From NCBI RefSeq assembly GCF_036569345.1, contig NZ_DATCQT010000142.1:1-64000 (forward strand): a stretch of DNA of 64,000 bases, read 5' to 3'. This document shows positions 34,546 through 43,060 of the stretch, piece after piece (position 1 is the stretch's first letter; every line of letters starts with the position of its first letter). The DNA comes from Clostridium_AD sp036569345 (GTDB lineage Bacteria > Bacillota > Clostridia > Clostridiales > Clostridiaceae). Position numbers and translations under genes: made by a program. The notes below the pieces were generated by a model. That model saw nothing but the letters and a program-made list of their open reading frames with translations, searched no databases and was not told the origin of the DNA.

Positions 34546-35835
34546 TTAAAAACCTAATATTTTAATTAGAGCCTGGAATAACAACACCATAGTTAATGCT
34601 ATTAAAATAACTATAGTAATCCAACCAACCCAGTTTTTGAATTTATTGTTTATATATATACCCATAAGGTCTTTTTTGTTTACCATTAACATCATACAGA
34701 TTAAAACCACCGGTAGAAGCATTCCATTAATTACTTGTGATCCAAGAGAAATCTGAAGTAATGGTGCACCTGGAATGAGAATAATTGCGGCACCTATAAT
34801 TATTATTGCTGTAAATAGTCCGTAAAATTCTGGGGCTTCCTTCATTGTTTTATCAATACCGGCTTCAAACCCAAAGGCTTCGCAAATGTAAAATGCAGTT
34901 GCCAATGGAAGAATTGTTGCCGAGAATACTGAAGCTACCAAGAGACCGAAGGCAAAGATACTTGAAGCTAAATCTCCAGCTAAGGGTTTTAATGCCATTG
35001 CCGCGTCTTTAGCTTCATTTATAGTAATACCCTGTTTATTTAAAGTTGCAGCGCAAGCTACAATAATAAAGAAAGCTACAACCACCGTTACGGTACATCC
35101 AAGGATAACATCCATAAGTTCATATTTATACTCAGAGATTTTAATACCTTTTTCTATTACAGAGGACTGCATATAAAATTGCATCCAAGGAGCAATAGTA
35201 GTACCGATTAACCCAATTACAGTACTAATCCAAGCAGCATCTATGCCTTCTCCATTAGCACCGTTGAATGATGGTATAGGATTAATTAACGAAGTTCCAA
35301 TCTGATGCCAATCTGGATGAGCAAGAATGGCAGAAAATACATAGGAAAGTAAAAATACACTAAACACTAAGAAAATCTTTTCAACAGACCTATAGGTTCC
35401 TTTTACAACAAGTAGCCATACTAAAACTACTGCAATTGGAACTGTAATATATTTTGAAAGATCAAATACTTGCAAACTTCCTGCAATACCCGCAAATTCA
35501 GTGGCTGTATTACCTATATCTGCTACTAATAGTCCTAGAAATATAAAGAAAGTTATCTTTACACCAAAATTTTCTCTAATTAAATCAGCTAAGCCCTTTT
35601 GAGTTACAATACCCATTCTTGCATTCATTTCTTGTACTACGAGTAATGCAATGAAGCAGGGAATCAATGTCCAAAGCAAAAGGTATCCATAGTGAGCTCC
35701 GGCTACAGAGTAAGCTGAAATACCACCGGCATCATTATCTACGCTTCCAGTTATTAAGCCAGGACCTACCACTGATAGAAACACCATGAGACCAACCATC
35801 CAAGGCTTTTTATTTGAATTCGTTTTTTCATTCAT
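34546..35835 (-). CDS. NRAMP-related Mg2+ transporter (NRMT-like)
   Basis: 429 aa, about eleven membrane helices. In helix 1 the canonical DPGN is replaced by DNDAGG (GLITGSVDNDAGG), and in helix 6 the canonical MPH is replaced by APWMQFYMQ. These are the replacements that define NRAMP-related magnesium transporters, in which the Met ligand for soft metals is absent. It is downstream of an M-box riboswitch and a MgtE-N/CBS protein, in the same operon, which strongly supports Mg2+ as substrate. Gap to the upstream gene is 16 bp. Confidence 0.85.
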   Translation of the reverse strand: MNEKTNSNKKPWMVGLMVFLSVVGPGLITGSVDNDAGGISAYSVAGAHYGYLLLWTLIPCFIALLVVQEMNARMGIVTQKGLADLIRENFGVKITFFIFLGLLVADIGNTATEFAGIAGSLQVFDLSKYITVPIAVVLVWLLVVKGTYRSVEKIFLVFSVFLLSYVFSAILAHPDWHQIGTSLINPIPSFNGANGEGIDAAWISTVIGLIGTTIAPWMQFYMQSSVIEKGIKISEYKYELMDVILGCTVTVVVAFFIIVACAATLNKQGITINEAKDAAMALKPLAGDLASSIFAFGLLVASVFSATILPLATAFYICEAFGFEAGIDKTMKEAPEFYGLFTAIIIIGAAIILIPGAPLLQISLGSQVINGMLLPVVLICMMLMVNKKDLMGIYINNKFKNWVGWITIVILIALTMVLLFQALIKILGF

Positions 35836-35851
35836 TCTAAATCCTCCTTAT

Positions 35852-37078
35852 TTAACTAATCTTTCTCTTGTTTTTAAGTAATTCATAAATAATATCATTT
35901 ATTATAACATTGCCCAGTAACTTCATTTCATTATCTGTAACAGGAATAGCTACAAGATTGTATTTCGAAACATTTTTTATCAAATCATTGATACTATCTG
36001 TATCAAACATTGATTTGAATTTTTTCTTCATAATATCACCTATTTTGCTAGTTGGCTCAGAAATGATTAGATCCCTTAGGGAAAGTGTTCCTATTAATTT
36101 ATCATTTTCATCCACTACATAAAGGCTGAATAATTCATCTTCTTCAGGTTTTAGCTTCCTTAGACTTTCAATTGCACCATTTATAGTTTCATTGTTTTTA
36201 AAAGATACAAAATCCGTGCTCATAAGACTACCAACTGCTTTAGGATCATATCCTAACAATTCTCTAATTTCGTCTGAAGCTTCTTTTTCCATGCTATTAA
36301 GTAGTTCTTCCACTTTTTCTTCATCCATACCATCAAGAATATCTGCAGCTTCATCCGCAGGCATTTCTTCTAAGACATCTGCAGCTTTATCTGCGGATAG
36401 ACTTTCAATGAAACTAACTTGTGCATCTTCTTCCATTTGTTCTAAAACATCTGCAGCAGTTGCATTGTCTAGTGATGAAAAAATAGTAAGACCAGTTTTC
36501 GCATCAAAATCTTCAATAATATCAGCTAAGTCAGAGGGGTGAAGAATAGATAGAGAATCATAGGTTTTCGATAAAACAATATTTTCATTAGAAGTTACAA
36601 CAGCCTCTACATCATTCCATAACATAAGCTTAGCAGAAACCTTAAGACCCAATATCTTAAGTGGTTTAGCTATTCCAATTCTTCTTAGAAGACCATCTAT
36701 GCCAATGTCAACAGCAACTACATAAGCTCCTTTTTCTAAATATGATAGTGAAATATCATTTACACGAACTACTTTTCTCCCATTAACATCTATAATCTGT
36801 TGATCTAAAATATTCTTTCTTAAAAACAATATATTGGTTGAAGTATATTCTTCAATTTTGTTACAGACTAAAATATATTGTCCCTTTTGTTTTGTAATTG
36901 AAAAATGTTTGAAATTGTAGTCTTTAATTCCATTATTAGTTTTTACTTTTGCAATAGTGACATGAGGGCTTTTTAATTCATTTATAACACCAAGATCAAT
37001 TAATTTTCCAATAACTTTCAAATCAGATGTATAAACTTTATTTCCTAAAATTCTACTTAAATAAAAGTTGTTTTTCAT
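35852..37078 (-). CDS. MgtE-N/CBS protein without transport domain
   Basis: 408 aa. Two PRC-barrel-like units (about 1-75 and 85-160: SRILGNKVYTSD, QQIIDVNGRKVVRVNDI) are followed by a MgtE N-terminal superhelix (about 180-285, LHPSDLADIIEDFD, EEMPADEAADILDGM) and a CBS pair (about 285-405). The five-helix MgtE channel is missing. The ATG at 37078 is chosen for GGAGGG 8 nt upstream. It is probably the Mg2+ sensor/gate for the NRMT-like transporter encoded next. A paralogue nearly identical in sequence is at 46927-48153. Confidence 0.9.
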   Translation of the reverse strand: MKNNFYLSRILGNKVYTSDLKVIGKLIDLGVINELKSPHVTIAKVKTNNGIKDYNFKHFSITKQKGQYILVCNKIEEYTSTNILFLRKNILDQQIIDVNGRKVVRVNDISLSYLEKGAYVVAVDIGIDGLLRRIGIAKPLKILGLKVSAKLMLWNDVEAVVTSNENIVLSKTYDSLSILHPSDLADIIEDFDAKTGLTIFSSLDNATAADVLEQMEEDAQVSFIESLSADKAADVLEEMPADEAADILDGMDEEKVEELLNSMEKEASDEIRELLGYDPKAVGSLMSTDFVSFKNNETINGAIESLRKLKPEEDELFSLYVVDENDKLIGTLSLRDLIISEPTSKIGDIMKKKFKSMFDTDSINDLIKNVSKYNLVAIPVTDNEMKLLGNVIINDIIYELLKNKRKIS

Positions 37079-37123
37079 ATTATATCCCTCCATTTCTATA
37101 CTATTTATGCCCAATTTCAATAA

Positions 37124-37350
37124 AAAAATCTCTCCACAACGAAGTGAAGAGATTAAAGTGCATAATAAATAAAAGCGCTAAAAAAACAGCTCATCTCCAC
37201 TCGTTGAGTTTTAGCACTGTACAGCTTAGAGATTTGATACTCAGCTACATTAAGTAAAACCTTAATCCGGTAATACCTGCTGACCCATTGGCGTCTCTCG
37301 ACATTTCTGGGCAGTAGCGTGTGTCTTATACAGTAACCTCACCTAACAAG
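37124..37350 (-). ncRNA. M-box (ykoK) Mg2+ riboswitch with terminator
   Basis: On the minus strand the conserved M-box core reads GTTAGGTGAGG...ACTGTA, then ACACGCTACTGCCC, then GTCGAGAGACGC, GGGTCAGCAGG and a terminal helix. At 37124-37156 AATCTCTTCAC pairs with TTGTGGAGAGATT around a short loop, followed by seven T residues, which is the terminator of the expression platform. High Mg2+ should stop transcription of the MgtE-N/CBS and NRMT-like genes. The same element is repeated at 48293-48520. Confidence 0.93.
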
Positions 37351-37462
37351 AATATTAAATTATAATTTAAAATAATATTTTTCTTACATCATCATACTAT
37401 GCGTCATATCCAATATTGTCAATGGTTATATATTCTATTAAGAATAATTCTAAGTAAATTTC

Positions 37463-37559
37463 ATTATCAATTGATAATTATTTTTACCAAATATTATCAT
37501 TAAAAGTGTTGGTTTTAAACAACAATTGCATTATAATAGTAATATTGATTATTATCAAT
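37463..37559 (+). promoter_or_regulatory. CDF exporter promoter flanked by two palindromes
   Basis: TTGGTT (37509-37514), 17 bp, TATAAT (37532-37537). Two perfect 16-bp palindromes flank it: ATTATCAATTGATAAT at 37463-37478 and ATTGATTATTATCAAT at 37544-37559, the second over the expected transcript start. The half-site TTGATAAT resembles Fur/DtxR-type boxes. A metal-dependent repressor is likely (inference). Confidence 0.6.
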
Positions 37560-37588
37560 TAATAAAATTTTGAAAGGAATGAATAAAA

Positions 37589-38452
37589 ATGAACAAGCAA
37601 AAAGCCGCAGCATTATCTATCTTTTCAAATACTGCGTTAATATTTTTTAAAGTTATAGTTGGAATTTTAATGGGCTCAGTTAGTGTTATTTCTGAAGCAA
37701 TCCATTCTTCTATAGATCTTTTGGCAAGCATTATTGCTTTTTTCTCCATTAAGATAGCCTCGAAAGCTGAGGATAATGGTCACCCCTTTGGACATGGTAA
37801 ATATGAAAATGTATCTGGTTTCGTTGAAGCTTTATTGATTTTACTTGCTGCCGCTATAATAGTCTATCAAGCCGTAAAAAGAATATTTGAAGGCGGAACT
37901 GTGGAGAATGTAGGTGCTGGTATATTGGTTATGCTTTTAGCTGCTGTAGTTAACTTCTTTATTTCAATGATACTATTAAAAACAGCCAAGAAGACAGATT
38001 CGATTGCTCTAGAGGCAGATGCTATGCATCTTCTAACCGATGTATATACCTCCATCGGAGTGCTTATTGGGCTTGTATTATTGAAAATAACAAAAATACC
38101 AATTATTGATCCAATTACTGCTATACTTGTCGCAGTACTAATAGTTAAGACATCTATAGGCTTAATCAAAAAGTCTTTAAATGACTTAGTTGATTGTAAG
38201 CTCCCAGATGATGATATTTCAAAGATATTAAGTATTCTTGACTCTCATTTAGAGATCACTAGATATCATAGCTTAAGAACTAGGAAAAGTGGCTCCACAC
38301 GAGAAATAGATGTACAAGTCCATGTTGGAGAAAACGCCACACTAGTTGATGCCCATATACTCTCGGATAAAATTGAAGATGAAATAAAAAATATTTTCCC
38401 TGGCGAGTCCTATGTAATGATTCATTTAGAGCCAGAAATCTCTATTAAGTAA
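37589..38452 (+). CDS. cation diffusion facilitator (CDF) exporter
   Basis: 287 aa. Six membrane helices with the transport-site motifs SEAIHSSIDLLAS (helix 2) and ADAMHLLTDVYTSIGVLIG (helix 5), then a cytoplasmic domain (about 205-285) ending in MIHLEPE. The loop HPFGHGKYEN follows helix 2-3. His/Asp pattern (HxxxD/HxxxD) could suit Zn2+, Fe2+ or Mn2+. It is divergent from the Mg2+ operon, and its promoter carries two palindromes suggesting metal control. Confidence 0.88.
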   Translation: MNKQKAAALSIFSNTALIFFKVIVGILMGSVSVISEAIHSSIDLLASIIAFFSIKIASKAEDNGHPFGHGKYENVSGFVEALLILLAAAIIVYQAVKRIFEGGTVENVGAGILVMLLAAVVNFFISMILLKTAKKTDSIALEADAMHLLTDVYTSIGVLIGLVLLKITKIPIIDPITAILVAVLIVKTSIGLIKKSLNDLVDCKLPDDDISKILSILDSHLEITRYHSLRTRKSGSTREIDVQVHVGENATLVDAHILSDKIEDEIKNIFPGESYVMIHLEPEISIK

Positions 38453-38542
38453 TATTTGAATACTTTATTGCATTAGAAGCTTCTTTTATATTTTTATTAA
38501 ATAATTTTTTTCAATAAAAATTGATTAAAATATACAAGGATG

Positions 38543-38569
38543 GTGTTATTAGTTAAAAACTAATAACAC
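38543..38569. terminator. hairpin between convergent genes
   Basis: GTGTTATTAGTT pairs perfectly with AACTAATAACAC around a 3-nt loop. It lies between the CDF and hydrolase stop codons. T-runs are short on both sides. Confidence 0.55.
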
Positions 38570-38636
38570 TATCTATAATCTCCTAATGTAAAATTGTTTT
38601 GTAATTATGTTACACTCGATATTTAATGATTTTTAA

Positions 38637-39080
38637 TCAGGTTGTATAATAGCGTGCTGTGGGATTGTAAAAGCAATGACTAACAACACTAACTTGAAAG
38701 GAACCACTACCATTAAACGGGAATTCATATGGACAACCTGGTAGAAAAGGATTAAAATACCATAAAGATTCACCTGTTGTATATAATCTATTGCCAGCTA
38801 TCGCCCAGTCAGCAATATCATAATGTATCTGCTCTGGTGGACTTGCCCAAATGGTTTGTGGATTAGCCACGCCAGCAAGTACAGAAGTTGCACAATCAAA
38901 TTGTCCTGCTTGAAATATAATTTTTCTTATATCGCCTTCACCTGTCCTAAGATACTCACCAGCTGCTACGTTTACTCTGTTCATAATTACAGAAGCAACA
39001 GCTTTCATTCCGTTTTCGCCTTCTCCACCAGCTTCACACTTTATTAGTCTAGCTAATAACTCTCTAACGCTATAAGCCAT
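38637..39080 (-). CDS. CwlJ/SleB-type spore cortex-lytic hydrolase
   Basis: 147 aa, consisting only of a hydrolase_2 catalytic domain. The catalytic Glu is in ARLIKCEAGGEGENGMKAV; ASVIMNRV and PQTIWASPP follow. There is no signal peptide and no peptidoglycan-binding domain, as in CwlJ, which is made in the mother cell and deposited in the coat. It probably cleaves cortex muramic-delta-lactam peptidoglycan during germination. AAGGAGAT precedes the ATG. Confidence 0.85.
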   Translation of the reverse strand: MAYSVRELLARLIKCEAGGEGENGMKAVASVIMNRVNVAAGEYLRTGEGDIRKIIFQAGQFDCATSVLAGVANPQTIWASPPEQIHYDIADWAIAGNRLYTTGESLWYFNPFLPGCPYEFPFNGSGSFQVSVVSHCFYNPTARYYTT

Positions 39081-39218
39081 AAATATTCATCTCCTTAAAT
39101 CACTTTACAGTATTATTATATTCATGATGTGAAGATATGTTAGCATTACTAGGTCTGTTTTGTTGTAAATCTGATAAATCATTTAAATATTTGTTTTAGT
39201 TAGGTTAATTGCTTTTAA

Positions 39219-39584
39219 CTATCTTGTTAGTTCATCCCAATTTTCAATAATTTCATTTAATTCTATGAGTGCACTTGCTTTATCCTCGCCAGCTATCGAC
39301 CCTTTAAGCCTAGCAACGTTTAAACTTATATTATACATTTCATCTCGCTCAACGCTAAATTGAATACGGGGCATAATCTTTTTCCATGCTAAATCAATAT
39401 TAGCGACATCTTGCTGGAGCATATCCCATTTTTCAACTTTTGCATGTTCTATAGAAAGCTTTGCATAAGCAACTACATTTTCTGAAGGGTTCAGAGGTCT
39501 TTTAAAATAATTGCCACCTAACATTAATAATATAAAGGCAGTTAATGTAACTATTGGTATAGCATATGTTAAAAATTTTTTCAT
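39219..39584 (-). CDS. DUF4363 family protein
   Basis: 121 aa with one N-terminal membrane helix (about 5-25) and a soluble helical domain. DUF4363 genes in clostridia lie next to DUF421/YetF genes in spoVA-type operons, and here it follows the DUF421 gene by 17 bp. The role is probably in the spore inner membrane (inference from context). Confidence 0.75.
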   Translation of the reverse strand: MKKFLTYAIPIVTLTAFILLMLGGNYFKRPLNPSENVVAYAKLSIEHAKVEKWDMLQQDVANIDLAWKKIMPRIQFSVERDEMYNISLNVARLKGSIAGEDKASALIELNEIIENWDELTR

Positions 39585-39601
39585 AAGTTTAAATTACTCC
39601 T

Positions 39602-40318
39602 TTATATTTTTTTGTTTTGTTTTATATGATCTTTATAAAGATCTATATGTAAGCCACTTTTTGCATTATATATTGCTAAAAAGACCTCAGAAGCATCATT
39701 AATACCTCTCTTTTTTAAGTTATTCATTATCCATCTTTCATTTCTATTAATGTTAACTAAATTTTCTTGCACTATAGATCCGTCATAGATTATTTCAACA
39801 TCAATACTAGCAACTGATGTTTTAATATTTAAATCCTTCGGCGTTACTGGCTCACATTCAGGCTTTTTCAAAATGGACAATTTACCATCCTTCTCTAGTA
39901 CTGCATAAGCTACATCCGCCAAGTCAAAAATGTCTTTATCTCTTAACTGCGCTAGAAGATCTCCTATTGTATAACGAAATTTTTTCATAGATTCCTCAAG
40001 TATCTTTCCATCTGTAATAACAATTGTGGGTTCCCCATCTAAGAATTTTTCAGCAGTCTTTGATTTAAGGGTAATTAATTGCAGAATAAAACATAATACA
40101 GCCCATGTAATTAATCCTACCCAATGTGGCCATGCTCTACTAGTTAAATCCGTAGTTAAAGATGATGCTGTTGAGCCTATAGTTATACCAACTACATAAT
40201 CGAAAAAAGTTAACTGACTAACCTGCTGCTTTCCTAGAATACGAGTAAATATTAATAAGGTAAAAAATCCAATTATTCCTCTCACTAATACCATTAGACC
40301 TTCATTCACTATTACCAT
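39602..40318 (-). CDS. DUF421/YetF family membrane protein
   Basis: 238 aa with three N-terminal membrane helices (KQQVSQLTFFDYVVGITIGS is the family hallmark) followed by a cytoplasmic domain with FLDGEPTIVITDGKI and LRDKDIFDLADVAYAVLE. Members in mobile spoVA operons of Bacillus, together with a DUF1657 protein, affect spore heat resistance. It lies divergently from the spoVAD remnant with DUF4363 downstream, so the locus looks like such an operon after rearrangement. Confidence 0.88.
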   Translation of the reverse strand: MVIVNEGLMVLVRGIIGFFTLLIFTRILGKQQVSQLTFFDYVVGITIGSTASSLTTDLTSRAWPHWVGLITWAVLCFILQLITLKSKTAEKFLDGEPTIVITDGKILEESMKKFRYTIGDLLAQLRDKDIFDLADVAYAVLEKDGKLSILKKPECEPVTPKDLNIKTSVASIDVEIIYDGSIVQENLVNINRNERWIMNNLKKRGINDASEVFLAIYNAKSGLHIDLYKDHIKQNKKI

Positions 40319-40399
40319 CTCCTATCAATGCTATTTTATCCAAATTCGTTATTTATATGTTATAACCACTACAAATTTATGTGAAAATTATAAATTTCA

Positions 40400-40963
40400 A
40401 GATATCCTACAGAGTATGGAGGACAAAAACCTCCTACTGCTCAATGGACAGTAACAGGGGCTGGAGCTGTTGTAGTTGGTACAGAAGGAATTGGCCCTAA
40501 AATTATTTCTGCCACAATAGGAAGAATAGTAGATATGGGAATTTCAGATCCATTTAACATGGGAGCAGCTATGGCACCAGCAGCCGTAGATACTATTGAA
40601 GCGCATTTCAGAGATTTAAATATTGATGCCTCATATTATGACCTTATTGCTACTGGTGATTTAGGCAAGGTAGGACATGAAATCGCTATTAGCTTATTGA
40701 AAAGTCATGGCATAGAAATGCCATCAGATAAATTTACAGACTGTGGACTTTTAATATATAAAAAGGATCAACCAGTTTTTTCTGGAGGTAGTGGTTGTGG
40801 TTGTTCTGCTACTGTAACTTATGGGCATTTTCTTAACCGTATGCGACGTGGGGAATTGAAGAGAATATTAATTATTGCAACTGGTGCTTTAATGTCCCCC
40901 ATATCTTATCAACAAAAGGAAAGCATACCTTGCATTGCTCATGCAGTTTCTATAGAAATGTAA
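40400..40963 (+). pseudogene. spoVAD: 5'-truncated spoVAD
   Basis: The plus strand encodes PTEYGGQKPPTAQWTVTGAG through to the normal C-terminus (GGSGCGCSATVTYGHFLNRM, RILIIATGALMSP). Full SpoVAD is about 338 aa; about 185 remain. An in-frame stop lies directly before the first homologous residues, so the first 40% is gone. An internal ATG at 40535 could give 142 aa, but this would lack the thiolase-fold N-lobe. SpoVAC is absent as well. Confidence 0.85.
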
Positions 40964-40983
40964 AAAAGAGGTGTAAGTTTATT

Positions 40984-41337
40984 ATGGAAAAATTTATTTT
41001 TGCATTTGTAATAGGTGGTCTAATTTGTGTTATTGGGCAACTTATAATGGATATTTTGAAGATCACTCCCGCACATACTACCTGTACATTAGTTGTTATC
41101 GGAGCAATTTTAGGAGGTCTAGGTTTATATGATCCTTTGGTTAAAATTGCAGGTGCAGGTGCATTTGTACCTATAAGCAGTTTTGGAAATGCTCTTGTAG
41201 AAGGGGCCCTAATTGATGCGCATGAAACAGGATTTATAGGCCTATTTACTGGCATTTTCAAGGTTGCAAGTTCGGGCATTTCTGCCGCGATAATCTTTGG
41301 GTTTATTGGTGCATTAATATTTAAACCTAAAGGTTAA
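40984..41337 (+). CDS. spoVAE: stage V sporulation protein AE
   Basis: 117 aa, full length for SpoVAE/SpoVAEb. Four membrane helices with GGLICVIGQLIMDI, TPAHTTCTLVVIGAILGGLG and GAGAFVPISSFGNALVEGA, all characteristic. It belongs to the dipicolinate channel of the forespore membrane. AAGAGGTG lies 9 nt before the ATG at 40984. It follows the broken spoVAD by 20 bp; without SpoVAC and SpoVAD it may not work unless other copies exist elsewhere. Confidence 0.9.
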   Translation: MEKFIFAFVIGGLICVIGQLIMDILKITPAHTTCTLVVIGAILGGLGLYDPLVKIAGAGAFVPISSFGNALVEGALIDAHETGFIGLFTGIFKVASSGISAAIIFGFIGALIFKPKG

Positions 41338-41341
41338 GTAT

Positions 41342-41428
41342 CTCTTTCAGAGTTGTTAAATCATCTCTTTCAGAGCTGTTAAATCATCTCTTTCAGAGCT
41401 ATTAAATCATCCCCTGCAGAGCTGTTAG
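41342..41428. repeat. four tandem 23-bp repeats
   Basis: CTCTTTCAGAG recurs at 41342, 41365 and 41388, with a diverged fourth copy at 41411; the period is exactly 23 bp. Each unit contains a small dyad CTCT-N3-AGAG. The array fills the gap between spoVAE and the DUF1657 gene. Confidence 0.85.
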
Positions 41429-41477
41429 TCTTTCCTTATAAACTGTCGTTTTATATATTTGAAGGGAGGTGAAAACT

Positions 41478-41678
41478 ATGACTGTAGGAACTCAAATGCA
41501 ACAAGCAATTGCTGGAATTCAAAGCGCGTCTGCTACAATGAAAACTTTTTCTCTAGAAACAGAGGATCAAAAATCAAAAACTGAATTTGAACAAATCTCA
41601 GTACAACTTGATTCTGCAATGGACATTTTAAAAGGAAGACAGAAATATATTCAAAAACAGGAACCTCAATATAAGTAA
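41478..41678 (+). CDS. DUF1657 small spore protein
   Basis: 66 aa, all helical (MTVGTQMQQAIAGIQSASAT), matching DUF1657 proteins over their whole length. They occur almost only in spoVA-type operons, often beside DUF421. The ATG at 41478 follows GGGAGGTG by 8 nt; an ATG three codons earlier overlaps that site. It was probably made in the forespore together with SpoVAE. Confidence 0.88.
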   Translation: MTVGTQMQQAIAGIQSASATMKTFSLETEDQKSKTEFEQISVQLDSAMDILKGRQKYIQKQEPQYK

Positions 41679-41724
41679 TATAAATTAAAATATTTACCAA
41701 ACAATAAATTATCTCAGTTTTTTT

Positions 41725-41763
41725 AAAAACCCAGTATATGTTTTTATTATACTGGGTTTTTAT
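41725..41763 (+). terminator. terminator of spoVAE/DUF1657 unit
   Basis: AAAAACCCAGTATA pairs with TATACTGGGTTTTT; the T-rich side ends the transcript about 45 bp after the DUF1657 stop. It can work in both directions. Confidence 0.88.
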
Positions 41764-41857
41764 ATGCAATTATACAATAAATTATACTGTATATAATCCA
41801 ATAAAAAACCCATAATAAAATAGTAGTCATACTTTATAGATATGGGAGGGTAAAAAA

Positions 41858-42619
41858 TTGAAAAATAAATTTAAATTTTTTTTATACTTTATAACCACTT
41901 TCTTTATTATTTTAGCCTATAAACAAACTGTAATGGGTATTGTACTACAAAATTCTACTCTACCAAATAAAAATCTTAATTCATCTATAAAGGATATTTA
42001 TCTGGGAGAAAAAGTAATTTATTTAACTTTTGATGATGGTCCCAGTATATTAACAGATAAGGTCTTAGACATCTTAAAAGAAAATGATGTTAAAGCAACC
42101 TTTTTTATTATTGGGAATCAAATTAAGGGCTTTGAAAATATGATAAAAAGAATTCATGATGATGGACATAGTTTTGGCTTGCATACCTATACCCATAAAT
42201 TTAAACGAATCTATTCCAGTAGAGATATTTTTATAAAGGAAATGTTAGAGTGTCAAAATGAAATAAATAAATTAACTGGAATTTCTCCTACTGTAATTAG
42301 ATTTCCTGGAGGAAGCAGTAAACGCCTGACTAATACTTACTTAACTAAATTGCATAGTTATAATTTCAAAATATATGATTGGAATGTGGTAACTTTAGAT
42401 GGAATAAATCCAAATACATCCCCAAATCGATTATATAAAGATGCTACTAAAGTTAATGAAGAACTAACCTCCATTATATTGCTTCTACATTGTGATTATA
42501 TGCATAAAAACACTTGCAAAGCATTACCTAATATAATTAAATATTATAAAGAAAAAGGTTATGAATTTAAAACCATATCTAAAAATACACCAGAACTTTA
42601 TTATCCAATAAAAAAATGA
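41858..42619 (+). CDS. polysaccharide deacetylase (CE4)
   Basis: 253 aa from a TTG start with GGGAGGG 8 nt upstream. An N-terminal membrane anchor (about 5-25) is followed by a NodB domain. The catalytic base is in TFDDGPS, the metal His pair in GLHTYTH, and RFPGGSS and DWNV correspond to motifs 3 and 4; LLHCD is motif 5. It probably removes N-acetyl groups from peptidoglycan or a wall polysaccharide, as PdaA-like enzymes do in spores. A fragment of a related gene lies downstream. Confidence 0.88.
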   Translation: MKNKFKFFLYFITTFFIILAYKQTVMGIVLQNSTLPNKNLNSSIKDIYLGEKVIYLTFDDGPSILTDKVLDILKENDVKATFFIIGNQIKGFENMIKRIHDDGHSFGLHTYTHKFKRIYSSRDIFIKEMLECQNEINKLTGISPTVIRFPGGSSKRLTNTYLTKLHSYNFKIYDWNVVTLDGINPNTSPNRLYKDATKVNEELTSIILLLHCDYMHKNTCKALPNIIKYYKEKGYEFKTISKNTPELYYPIKK

Positions 42620-42655
42620 ACCTTAAAGTCTCCCCGTTTTTATATTTACAAAATG

Positions 42656-42693
42656 TGAAAGGCTAATTGCAGATTTTGCAATTAACCTTTTTT
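42656..42693 (+). terminator. terminator of deacetylase gene
   Basis: AAAGG.TAATTGCA pairs with TGCAATTA.CCTTT around GATTT and ends in TTTTTT. Confidence 0.88.
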
Positions 42694-43060
42694 GTTTTAA
42701 TTCATGAGTTTAATAATAGTACTTAAAATTGAGTAGTAATATGTTCCAAATAAAAAAAATGTGTTTAAAACTACCATAATGTGACCTTTAAATAACTTCA
42801 TTGGCTAATTATTATTTTTTAAGAAAATAATACTGCTTATATTATTTTTTATTATGTAAAAACTAAAATTATGTGATAGTTCGTCTTATTGTTAGTGAAG
42901 GACATTCAATTGGAAATCATACTTAGGATCATCCTATTTTATCAAAATTGCCCACTGATAGGGTTATAGAATAAGTATAATTTAAAATTTGTATTTATTA
43001 TCCTTATATACTTTATTACTTTGCTCTACCATCAGATATAACTTGGAGGTGTATTAATTC
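42694..43060. other. intergenic region with deacetylase scar
   Basis: Apart from the polysaccharide deacetylase fragment at 42873-42974, this stretch has no gene. The ribosome site TTGGAGG at 43042-43049 serves the amidase-domain gene. Confidence 0.4.
42873..42974 (+). pseudogene. fragment of a second polysaccharide deacetylase
   Basis: Thirty-odd codons read IVSEGHSIGNHT, stop, DHPILSKLPTDRVIE. EGHSIGNHTxxHP is the NodB motif 2 region. There is an in-frame TAG in place of the usual Trp codon and nothing on either side, so the gene is dead. Confidence 0.75.

Noticed and set aside
36192..36542. Open frame on the plus strand repeated at 47267-47617
   Set aside because: It is antisense to the MgtE-N part of the two paralogous MgtE-N/CBS genes. 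Its presence twice only reflects the gene duplication, and it has no ribosome site.
41342..41428. CRISPR array
   Set aside because: The repeats are contiguous with no unique spacers, the period is only 23 bp, and no cas gene is in the window.
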